Shown here: one piece after another, positions 52,974-62,107 of the stretch | Layout of the letters: every line of letters begins with the position of its first letter | How positions within the stretch are numbered: the first letter of the stretch is position 1 | Origin: Semisulcospira habei | Lineage: Eukaryota > Mollusca > Gastropoda > Semisulcospiridae | Assembly: GCA_036245525.1 (NCBI GenBank) | Contig: BTPG01000003.1 | Coordinates: forward strand, 142,847,359 to 142,911,358 | Direction: 5' to 3' | DNA: 64,000 nucleotides | Position numbers and translations under genes: made by a program | Notes under the pieces: model-generated | What the model saw: the letters and a program-made list of their open reading frames with translations, nothing else | Told to the model about the DNA's origin: nothing | Databases searched by the model: none

Positions 52974-53433
52974 TTTTTCTTATTCTTACTAGATATTTTG
53001 CATATAGCTAATTAAAGGAAGGCATTGAGTGAGCATGTTAGCCAGCATTTTACTTCTTCAGCTTTTTGATTGATAAATAATTCATTTTTGCAAGTTTTGG
53101 AACCACTTTTTACTCCAACCAGTCAGCCTTGGAAGAGGCTGTGTGGAAGAGACTCTTGCATTCCTTTGGAACATGACTGGCACACTTCACACGCTTTTTA
53201 TTCAGACAGCTTGCTAGCTGCTTTGGTAACGCTGACTCGCTCGGCTCTCTGATTAGGTGATTGGAAAATGCATGTGAGCTCAAAACATTATGTATGAAAT
53301 CCTAATCTTGTTTATGGTTTTGGTTTTTTTTGTTTTGTTTTGTTTTTTTGTTTTTTATACAGGTTGCCATTGTGAAGTTAGTAGTGGTGTGTTGCTTGAA
53401 TGTTTGAATTGGTCCAAAAAAATTTATATATTG
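52974..53433. other. CPT2 intron between E3 and E4
   Basis: Contains the continuation of the dispersed repeat seen at 11330-11480 (GCATATAGCTAATTAAAGGA, GTTAGCCA) and a TTTTG-rich tract at about 53320-53350. No gene. Confidence 0.5.
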
Positions 53434-53622
53434 ATTTGTTTCCTCAAAACACATTACCGATGACATGACTGTCTGGAAATAGTCTACTTGCTTACCAATT
53501 TTAGCCTAAGACCCAAAGGGTCCCCCCAGGAGGCTCTCGGGGATCCCTAACAGGGACGAGAGTAGCCTCCCCTGCCCATCCGGTCACGTGCCCGGTGGTG
53601 TCTCCTTTAGCCAGTTGTCTAC
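53434..53622 (+). repeat. E4 left inverted terminal repeat
   Basis: Complement of 59549-59755. Contains TTACCGATGACATGACTGTC and GGCTCTCGGGGATCCCTAAC. Confidence 0.9.
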
Positions 53623-53851
53623 TTCGCTGTTAGCGTTCGCACGCGTTTCTGAGCCTCTGACCCTGCGTAAGCTGTGTACGGTTCGACCGTCCTTACCGGC
53701 CTGTCTTCGCCTAGACACTCGTCTCTGCTTCTGGCGTCGCCTCCTTCTCTGCTAGCCCTCGTCTGTGCCTCGTGCTGTTAGCTGGGCCTGGGGCCTTCTT
53801 CTGCTTCTCGGCTTCCATCGCTCACGGTGGTTTGTGCTTCGGCGCTTCGCC

Positions 53852-56330
53852 ATGGAAAGGTAACGTCTCAGCCGCCGCCTCCGTCTCGCCCGGCTGGGCC
53901 GGACGTCGGTCTCGTCTCGAACTTTTTGGTTCTCTCTCGCGTTTCGTCGTGAGCTTCACTCGTTTACCTGGTTCGGAAGTTATGTAGGCGGGTTAGTTCC
54001 CGCCGCCGGTCGCCTTTCATCTTTGGGTTTGTGTTGCAGTCATCAAGTGCGCACCTGTCCCCGATGCGGCGACTTTCATTGGCCTAGTGACCGGCATGAA
54101 GTCTGTCTTCCGTGTTCTGGCTGCTCCTCGGACCTCCCCTGCACTGTCTGCTCTTTGTGGCCGGAGGTTCGTTGGTCGGAGCTTTGGAGGTTCTACCGGC
54201 GCGAGCGACCTGTCACAGCACGCCGGGACCCAGTCAAGCTCCCCTCCTCGGAAGTGGAGAAACGCACGCCTCGTCTGCTTGGTAAGACTATTCCTGCTAC
54301 GGTGTCCGCACCGCCCTTGCCCGCTGACTCCTCCGGCGAGTCGCCAAGCCGGCATTGTGCCCCCCTCCTTGAGCCCCGGGCACCGCGACTGTTGTCGCCT
54401 GTTAGTAGACGCGTGGGCCTTGTGGCCCCCCCTAAGCCCGCTGACTCCTCCGGCGAGTCTTCGCCTAGACACTCGTCTCTGCTTCTGGCGTGCCCCCCTC
54501 CTTGAGCCCCGGGCACCGCGACTTTTGTCGCTCGTCGATACATGCGTCGGCCTTTCGGCCTCTCCGTCTAGTTGTGCCCCCCTCCTTGAGCCCCGGGCAC
54601 CGCAACCCTTGTCGCCTGTTACTAGACGTGTTGGCCTTATGGCCCCCCCTCCTAAGCCCGCTGACTCCTCCGGTGAGTCGCCTAGCCGGCTACGTGCCCC
54701 CCTCCATGAGCCCCGGGCACCGTGACCGTCGTCGCCTTCTACCCTTCACCGTGGCCTTTCGGCCCCAGCTGCTAGTCCGCAACGTGCCCCCCTCCCTGAG
54801 CCCCGGGCACTGCGACAGTTGTCACCTTTTCCTCCTCCTCGGGACAGAAGAGACCGTCCCCGTTCTTCCAGGCGCCATGAGGTTGACCGTCGGCTTAGCC
54901 CTCGTCGCGTGGATAGCAGACGTAGCCCCCGGCATTCGTCGTCCTCTCGCTCGACTTCCTCTTATGCCTCCCGTCGGCACAGCCGTTCTCCGCAGCGCTG
55001 TTCCTCTCGGCGCCCCTCACCACACTCCTCTTGTAGGAGTCGTAGAGACGACAGGACTCCGCCTCGTTCTCGGCGCAGTAGTTCTCATCGGGATCGACGC
55101 TCTCATCGTTCCCGACACCCTTCGCCTCTTACTTCCCCGCGCCGGCTTGAGCGTAGCCCCTCGGCTCCTCCTCCACCGCCTGCGCGCGTCCGTTTACCTA
55201 CTGTGCTTCGGTCTTCCCCGCCGCCATCGCCTGCCATCGATGGAGAGACCTTAAGCCTGCTGCCGGAGGACTCCGTGTCGGCCTTGCTTGGGTCCGGCAG
55301 CCGTTCGCCCTCTCAGGCGGAGGATCCAGCGTCTCCAGCTACCCTGTCCACTCCTCGTGGCGAGACTCTCCGAGCCTTGGACGACGCCGCCCGTCTCATC
55401 GCGGCGTGTCTTCCCGCGGATTCCTGCCCACCTTCCCCACCGCTGAAGAGGAAAGCGGCCGCCTTTGTGGACTCTGCTCGGCAGGTTAAGAAATTCAAGT
55501 TGCTTTCCCAGCCACCTGCCTTCCGCGACCTAACGGACGCCCTGTCTGCGCACCTCCAGCGAGATTCCGCTTCCGACTCGGACTTCATCTCTGACCGCCG
55601 CTGGCCTTCCGGTGTCGACATCGCCTTTCAGCAGTCCTGGTACGCCGGCCACTCGCAATCCTTCTCGTGCTCGCTGCCTCCGGTGGATCCGCCTGCGCTG
55701 GTGCTCGCCGGCGGCTCTTCCCAGCTCAACCGTGTCCTGCCTCGCGGCCTGGAACGTACCGCCTCACTCGTCCGAAACGCCCTCGCTTGTTCGGGTTTTT
55801 TGGAGCTCCTCACACAAGCCTTCATTAGCCGTATCGAGGCAGCCTGGCTTCCTCCGTTCCGCCCCTGCTGTCGGATCTTCACACCTTGGCTGTTGCAGCC
55901 AACCGAGCGGCCTACCATTCGTCCGTCAACGCCATGGCAGCGGCCGCCAACTGTGACTTGATGCGGCGTGATGTGGTGCTCCAGTCCTGCCCGGGTCTTC
56001 CCCGTGATGTGAAATCCCAGCTACGCCGGGCCCCGGTCGGCGCTCCGCTCCTCTTCGGCCCTTCCTGGCAGTCCCTGAAGGAAGCTAACAAGGACCGTTG
56101 GCCCAGCGCCCCCTCGTCTCGCTTTCCGCCAACCCGCAAGGCCTCGGGTCGCGCCCTGCGGTTCGTCAGACCCTCCGCGACGGCCCCTGCCTCCGCCTTG
56201 GCCTCCCGTCCTCTCTCCTCTTCCCGTGCGCCCGGCCCTGGCCGCGCCCGTCCTGCCGTTCTGCCCGTCCTGCCGTCCCGGCCTGGCCCAAGCCCGCCTG
56301 CCGCCCTGGGCGTGGGAGGGCCCCCTGACT
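53852..56330 (+). pseudogene. E4 ORF1, frameshifted
   Basis: Start exon ATGGAAAG, donor GTAACG, acceptor GTGTTGCAG at 54039; the splice gives MESHQVRTCPRCGDFHWPSD. A complete Cys/His cluster follows (C-x2-C-x9-H-x2-C-x2-C-x2-C-x5-C-x2-C) with LWRFYRRERP. A tandem repeat with CCTTGAGCCCCGGGCACCG recurs about five times between 54360 and 54815 and contains the first frame breaks. The Arg/Ser-rich stretch (54840-55190) and C-terminal domain (LSLLPEDSVSALL, LRALDDAARLIAACLPADS, AAYHSSVNAMAAAANCDLMR) are open in 54819-55961 and 55886-56330 with a break near 55880. Confidence 0.8.
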
Positions 56331-56389
56331 TCTGCTCGCCTCCGCCCCCGCCGACCGCTTCGGGGCGCCTGTCGGCGGGAGGCTCGCCC

Positions 56390-58384
56390 TGCACGGAGAC
56401 GTCTGGCGCTCCCTGTTTCCGGACGACCCTTGGATCCTCTCCATTGTCTCAGACGGTCTTCTCATCTCCTTTCGTTTCCCGCCCCAGCTTCGGCGCTCCC
56501 CCCTGTGGACCGAGATTCCGTCAGATCCGCCCAAGGCCGATGCCCTTCGCGGAGAAATCGCTGCTCATCTCCAGAAAGCCGCTACGGAGGTCGTCTCCTG
56601 CCACGACTCCCCCGCCTTCTACAGCCGACTATTCGTAGTCCCCAAGCCTGGAGGCAAGTGGAGGCCGATCATCGATCTCTCCGCCCTGAATCGGTTCATC
56701 GCTGCCCCGTCCTTCCGGATGGAGACAGCCAGGTCCCTCCGTGCTGCCGTCCAGCCCATGGACTTCGCCGTCAGCCTGGACCTGTCCGATGCCTACCTGC
56801 ACGTCCCAATCCATCCTGCCTCCCGCCGGTACCTCCGCTTTGCCATCGACGGGACTGTTTTCCAGTTTTGGGCCCTCCCCTTCGGTCTCAACCTCAGTCT
56901 GTGGGTGTTTACGCGGATCATGAACACCGTGGTAGCCAGAGCCCGTCGTTCTTCTTCCAGCCCGATCTCCAACTACTTGAACGACCTTCTTCTGCGGAAC
57001 CAGTCGGTGGCCTCTCTTCTCCTGGACAGGGATGCACTTCTACTCCTGTTATCTCACCTCGGCTTCCTGGTCAACGCCGGCAAGTCCGACCTCACTCCCT
57101 CTCGCCACTTCGTGCACCTGGGGATGGTGTTTGTGACCGACCGCAATCTAGTGCGTCTTCCCGAGCCGCGGATCCAGAAACTCGCCGATCTCACCCATCT
57201 GGTAGCTCAGGAAGCGGCTGTCCCCGCCAGGGTGTGGCTCCAGCTCCTCGGCCTGATGAGTGCTGCGGCAGATCTCCTTCCCCTCGGTCGTCTGTACTCT
57301 CGTCCTCTTCAATTGCATCTTCTCCTCCACTGGAGACCGTCCTCCGGCGACCTCTCCACCCTGGTGCCGATACCCCCTATGCTGCGGCCCCATCTGCTTC
57401 GCTGGACGGACGTTGCTTGGCTCGGCTCCGGGATTCCCCTGACCTCACCACTGCCCCGTCTCTCTCTCTGCGTCGATGCCAGTCTCGCCGGGTGGGGCAC
57501 TCACCTTCTCCCGCTGGAACGAGGACCTGGCTTCGCGGCACATCAACTGGCTGGAGCTGAATGCGGTTTGGCAGGCCCTCCGCGCTTGGGAACCCGATCT
57601 TCGGACGCAGGACCTGCTTGTCCTCTCCGACAACTCCACGGTCGTCGCTTACATACAGAAGCAGGGAGGGACCCGCTCGCCCGATCTCTGCTTCCTTCTC
57701 TACCGACTCCTTCGCTGGTGCGAGGACCGCGGCATCTCCCTACGAGCCCGTCACATTCCAGGTCACCTGAACGTTTTGGCAGACTCCCTCTCTCGGCGGG
57801 GCCAGCTTCTTCACACAGAATGGACCCTGCGCCGGGACATCTTTCGCCTGATCTGCGAGCGTTGGGAGACTCCCCTTGTCGACCTCTTCGCCACCAGGTG
57901 GAACCACCAGCTTCCCCTCTTAGTCTCCCTGATTCCCGACCCGCTGGCCTGGGCGGTCGATGCGCTCTCGATCTCTTGGGACGGACTAGTTGCCTACGCC
58001 TACCCTCCGACGGTCCTGGTCCCCAAAGTCCTGCTCAAGCTCCGGGGGTGCAACGCAGTCCTTCTCCTGGTGGCCCCGTTCTCCTGGGACAGATCTTGGA
58101 CCACCGACCTGCTCAGTCTCGCCACGGACCCGCCCCTCCCGCTTCCCACCCCACGCACGATGCTCAAGCAGCCCCGCCAGCCGCTCTTCCACCCCTGCCC
58201 CGAGCGACTTCTCCTACACGCCTGGCGATTGTGCGGCACGCCCTCTCCGCTAGAGGCTTCTCGAGTGCGGCAGTGGACGCTATCGCTTCAGCCCGCAGAC
58301 CTTCCACCAGACGTGTCTACGAGGGAAAGTGGCGAGTGCTTCGTGCCTGGTGCTCTGACCGTCGTCTCTCCCCCATCGATCTGA
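56390..58384 (+). pseudogene. E4 RT-RNase H-methyltransferase-like region (mutant active site, one deletion)
   Basis: The RT frame has DSPAFYSRLFVVPKPGGKW, LDLSDAYLHVPIHP and ALPFGLNLSLWVFTRIMN. The catalytic motif is NYLNDLLL (56971-56995), Asn for the first Asp of YLDD, which should inactivate it. At about 57510 roughly 23 bases are missing relative to E3b and the frame changes. RNase H then continues with HINWLELNAVWQAL, VLSDNSTVVAYIQKQGGTR and HIPGHLNVLADSLSRRGQLL. The tail has PLVDLFATRWNHQLPLLVS and VDALSISWDGLVAYAYPPTV. Confidence 0.85.
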
Positions 58385-59295
58385 CGACCCCTCAGCTCGC
58401 GGACTTCTTCCTTTGGCTCTTCCATGACCAAGGTTTGGCTCCCATCATGATCCGTGGCTATCTCTCCATGATTGCCGACACCTACCGTCACCTCGGCCGT
58501 CCCGACCCTGGTGCCTGCAAGGACCTGGCCGACCTTATGGCGCATTTCGGCTTGCAGCGTCCGGTTTCCCGCTCCCTCGTTCCACGCTGGGACCTACCCT
58601 GGGTCCTCACCTGGCTGAATTCGGACCGTTTTGAACCGCTCCATCTGGCCAGCTTCGCGGACGTGACTCGGAAGACCTGCTTCCTGGTGGCCCTCGCCAC
58701 GGCAGCCCGCGTCGGCGAGCTCCACGCGCTCTCGTCTCGCCCTTCCTGCCTGCAGTTCCGGGTGGATGGCTCTGTTCAGCTTCTCCCGAATCCGTCCTTT
58801 CTCGCTAAGACTAGATCTCCCTTGACGGCACCTCAGGTCATCGCTATTCGCCCGCTTAAGGGGCCCAACCTTCCTCGGGAGACTCGGCAGCAAGATCCGG
58901 TGCGTGCACTGCGTATCTACCTGCGTCGCTCCAAGTCCGTACGGAGGGAACGGACTCGTCTCTTTTTGCCTCTGACCGCCGGCAGAACTGACATCTCTGC
59001 CCAAACGATCTCCTCCTGGCTCCGCTGGGTAATACGGTCCGCCTATTGCGACCTCTCCCCACAAGGAGCCGAGGCCCTCAGGATATGTGCCCATGAAGTT
59101 CGCGCTATGGCCGCAAGTCTCGCCTTTGACCGCAACTGCGCGGTTAAGGACATTGTGGCTGCAGTGGGATGGCGGGCCGAAACCACCTTTGCCCGCTTCT
59201 ACCTCCGCGACCTGATGGTCCAGCGCGACAACCTCTCTCTGGTGGGCGACATCTCTGCGGCACAGCACTCCCTCCAGGCGCCCCTGGCGCCTTAG
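58090..59295 (+). CDS. E4 tyrosine recombinase
   Basis: An open frame through the full domain, the same frame as the first part of the RT. RLAIVRHALSARGFSSAAVD, VYEGKWRVLRAWCSDRR, LADFFLWLFHDQGLAP, then catalytic Arg in AARVGELHALS, HEVRAM (HxxR), VGWRAETTFARFYLRDL with Trp and Tyr. Probably still encodes a complete recombinase. The exact start is unknown because the frame overlaps the upstream ORF. Ends near GGCGCCTTAG. Confidence 0.88.
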   Translation, partial: QILDHRPAQSRHGPAPPASHPTHDAQAAPPAALPPLPRATSPTRLAIVRHALSARGFSSAAVDAIASARRPSTRRVYEGKWRVLRAWCSDRRLSPIDLTTPQLADFFLWLFHDQGLAPIMIRGYLSMIADTYRHLGRPDPGACKDLADLMAHFGLQRPVSRSLVPRWDLPWVLTWLNSDRFEPLHLASFADVTRKTCFLVALATAARVGELHALSSRPSCLQFRVDGSVQLLPNPSFLAKTRSPLTAPQVIAIRPLKGPNLPRETRQQDPVRALRIYLRRSKSVRRERTRLFLPLTAGRTDISAQTISSWLRWVIRSAYCDLSPQGAEALRICAHEVRAMAASLAFDRNCAVKDIVAAVGWRAETTFARFYLRDLMVQRDNLSLVGDISAAQHSLQAPLAP

Positions 59296-59408
59296 GTATG
59301 CACTTCGCTAAAATTGTCGGAAGTGTGTGATCAGGAGTGACGGGCCGTCCTCGTCCCTAATGAGGTTTCAGAAAGGGATTCTGCGGCACCCTCCTCCTTT
59401 TTGGCATT

Positions 59409-59507
59409 CTTCCTGACAGTCATGTCATCGGTAATGTGTTTTGAGGAAACAAATTAATTTTTCTCTAAAATGTATTTTTTCGAAAAATACTTACCGATGA
59501 CATGACT
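59409..59507 (+). repeat. E4 internal complementary region
   Basis: TTCCTGACAGTCATGTC complements the left end. Via GAGGAAACAAATTAATTTTT it joins the complement of the right end, ending ACTTACCGATGACATGAC. Confidence 0.8.
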
Positions 59508-59548
59508 CGGAGGTCCCTCCCTCCTCCCCGCTTGCCGCTGGTAACTCC

Positions 59549-59755
59549 GTAGACAACTGGCTAAAGGAGACACCACCGGGCACGTGACCGGATGGGCAGG
59601 GGAGGCTACTCTCGTCCCTGTTAGGGATCCCCGAGAGCCTCCTCGGGGGACCCTTTGGGTCTTAGGCTAAAATTGGTAAGCAAGTAGACTATTTCCAGAC
59701 AGTCATGTCATCGGTAAGTATTTTTCGAAAAAGTACATTTTAGAGAAAAATTAAT
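59549..59755 (+). repeat. E4 right inverted terminal repeat
   Basis: Complement of 53434-53622. The outer end is GTCATGTCATCGGTAAG followed by GTACATTTTAGAGAAAAATT. Confidence 0.9.
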
Positions 59756-59966
59756 ATTTTGCTGGTGCACTGGTTACAGTGATTACTTTTATGGTTTTAT
59801 CTGCTGGTATATTTGAATTTCTATAAACTGTTATAGATTTCTGAACAGACTGCTATTTGTAACAATTGCGTGTGCGATGCATTTTGTTGTTTCAGCACAA
59901 CCCAGCTATTTCATAGTTGTTTGCAATGTGACTATGCATCTTATGCGTGTATTTTTGCATTGATAG

Positions 59967-60093
59967 CTGACAAGAACAAAATTCAACTGCAACTGATTGA
60001 CAGTGCTGCATTTTGCTTGGTGCTTGACGATGAGAACCTGACTGATCCCATCAAGCTGTCTCGCTCTTTTCTCTTCAGTGATGGCGTCAACAG
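59967..60093 (+). CDS. CPT2: CPT2 exon (DSAAFCLVLDDENLTD region)
   Basis: A 127-base exon with phase 1 entry and phase 2 exit. Acceptor TTGATAG|CT (weak), donor GTGAGG. It encodes ADKNKIQLQLIDSAAFCLVL then DDENLTDPIKLSRSFLFSDG and VN. It matches [20 protein letters not shown] and HGDGTNR of vertebrate CPT2. Confidence 0.95.
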
Positions 60094-60691
60094 GTGAGGT
60101 GTGGTGTGTGTGAGTGTTGATGCATGAAGAGGAATGTGTATGGAGGTGTGTTCATGGGGGGGGGGGGGGGATTTCGCCATCCTTATTGTGCTACAGTCTC
60201 ATGGAGGTTTGATCCGCTAACCCTAGGTGGAGAGCTGTGTGCACAGAATATTAACAAGACAAACAGTTGTGCACTTTAACCGTCGGCCAGCTTATATAAG
60301 CGAGCATACAGTCACGATGAGTCCTAGTTTGAATCCTAGTGATCGGTACAAAAGTACAGGGCCACCTGCTCTGTGGCTAAACTGAAGGTACACCTTTGAG
60401 ACCTGACCCTTAAAGAGCACACCCTTGCATCCGCCAGTATTCTGTGCACTTAACCCTTACAGTGCCATGGTTGGATTTCCCGAATTTTGGAGGTGTTACT
60501 TAACGACTTGCATGTAGCACTTGTTTGCAATGTGGCCATAGGGCGCCAAGCTAATCTGGCACTACCCTTGAATTATCATGGTCAATCAATCTCCTGCTGT
60601 AGGTTGTTGATGCTAAAAGGGTTAATAAGTCTCAGAAAACTGTACCTTGTTATCGCCCCTTCTCTATGACTATGCTATCTCTTGCTGACAG
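60094..60691. other. CPT2 intron with an H1 half-element
   Basis: A G run lies at about 60158-60170. An H1 arm occurs at 60540-60590 (GGCGCCAAGCTAATCTGGC .. GAATTATCATGGTC) without its partner arm. Otherwise unrecognised. Confidence 0.5.
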
Positions 60692-60888
60692 GTGGTTTGA
60701 CAAGAGTTTCCAGCTGATTATGAGCAAGAGAGGTACAGCAGCCGTTAATTTTGAGCATGCCTGGGGAGACGGAGTGGCGATTATGCGATATTTCAAGGAG
60801 CTGTACAAGGATACAACCACCAATGCTTTTCTGCATCCACAGTCACAACCAGCCAAGGTGGATTCTGCCAGGGTGGTTCAGAGGCTTG
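60692..60888 (+). CDS. CPT2: CPT2 exon with the catalytic histidine
   Basis: A 197-base exon with phase 2 entry and phase 1 exit. Acceptor TTGCTGACAG|GT; the donor is GTCAGT, a less usual form. It encodes WFDKSFQLIMSKRGTAAVNF, then EHAWGDGVAIMRYFKELYKD and ..HPQSQPAKVDSARVVQRL. EHAWGDG corresponds to the active-site EHSWGDG of carnitine acyltransferases; the catalytic His codon is CAT at 60756-60758. The remaining C-terminal exons lie beyond the window. Confidence 0.95.
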
Positions 60889-61168
60889 GTCAGTAGAATT
60901 ATGTGCTGGGCTGTTCCCTGTATTAGATGTTTGGTTGGTCGCTTGCTTGCTTGGCGCATTCAGCCAGAACGAGTCAGAGCAATTAAGTTATGGATTGATT
61001 GTGGTAGCTCAATGGTGATGAGGCGCCAAGTTATTCTGGCACCATCCTTGAACAATCATGGTCAATCTGTCTCCTGAACTGAAATGCAGTCCAGTCCTGA
61101 TAGAACAACTCCAGGGGGTGTCCAAAATCACTTTTTTTATTAACCAGGGTTTGTATTCCTGAGAGTGA
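60889..61168. other. CPT2 intron with an H1 half-element
   Basis: The H1 arm at 61021-61075 (GAGGCGCCAAGTTATTCTGG .. AACAATCATGGTC) lacks its partner. Otherwise unrecognised. Confidence 0.5.
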
Positions 61169-61568
61169 TTATTTCATCAAAAACATTACCGATGACATGA
61201 CAAATGGGAGTGTCTACTACTTGCTCAAATTCTAGCCAACGAACCCGTTGTGTTAACACACAACCCAGGAGGCACTCAGGGAACCCCGAGAGGGGCCGAG
61301 AGTTGTCTCCCGAACCTGCCTATCCGGTTCCGAGTCACCTGACTCGCCAGTCAGCTACGTAGGCTCACGACCTTCGGACGTGTTTTCTAGCCTCTCGCAC
61401 TCGCTTTTCGACCGGCCGGTCTTAGGTGCTCGCGGCTCGCTGTGACTTCTTACTTCGCTTCGCTTCGGCTTCGCTTGCGCCTTCTTCGTTTGCTTGGCGT
61501 CCTCTTCTACTGGGGTTGGCTCTCCCCTTGGCGGGCCTGCTCGTTTCCGCCTGTTCGCTTGTGGCGGC

Positions 61569-61606
61569 ATGGACGTCTCTTCCCCCGTTGCCGCTCCGGC
61601 AGAGAG
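61569..61606 (+). CDS. E5 ORF1 start exon
   Basis: Encodes MDVSSPVAAPAE and ends AG|GTATGG in phase 2. Homologous to the E0 exon at 13625-13671. The intron 61607-62107 ends TTTTGTGTGTTGCAG. Confidence 0.6.
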
Positions 61607-62107
61607 GTATGGTAGTTAGTTGCGCACTCGGCCGGTTCCCGGGCGGGGTACCGGCCTGAGCCTTGGCTTTCTGCGTTATGCTACTTCGTATGTTGAACGG
61701 TTGGGGGACTTGTTGAGCTGGGACTCTTAGCTTGGCGGGGCCCTGGCGCCCTCGTCCTTACCCTGGTTCCTTGGGTGGGAATTGGTTTGCTTCCCTGGGT
61801 AGCTTACGTGGAGCTTGTCTGCTGGGGCTTTGCGCTCTTGGCTTACGCGGGCCCTCGGGTTCGCGCTTCGTCGCTCCCGCGAGTTAGCGGCTTCGGCGCT
61901 TGGCTCACGTTCAATCCCCAGCTTCGCTCGTGTATTGTTGTTACGTGGGGTTCCCTTTTAGCCTTAGAGCGGCGCGACACTATGGCCTTGGGGCGCAGCC
62001 CTGTGATTCTGTTTGTTGTTACGGTACGCCCCCCCCCCCCCCCCTCCTGAATAGGACGGGCCCCCTTGGTCTCGACCATGTGCCATCGGGTGTTTTGTGT
62101 GTTGCAG

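Larger units (their letters stand above)
53434..59755 (+). mobile_element. DIRS-like retrotransposon E4
   Basis: Left ITR 53434-53622 and right ITR 59549-59755, ICR 59409-59507, terminal core TTACCGATGACATGAC. Start exon 53852-53859, intron 53860-54039, ORF1 with frameshifts, RT with a mutated active site and one deletion, and an open recombinase ORF ending at 59295. It ends 211 bases before a CPT2 exon. Sense orientation. Moderately young. Confidence 0.92.

Noticed and set aside
31178..59755. Crypton or Ngaro instead of DIRS
   Set aside because: RT and RNase H exclude Crypton. Inverted terminal repeats with an ICR and overlapping RT and recombinase frames fit the DIRS type; Ngaro has split direct repeats. 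The direct repeats of E2 are explained by inversion of one ITR.
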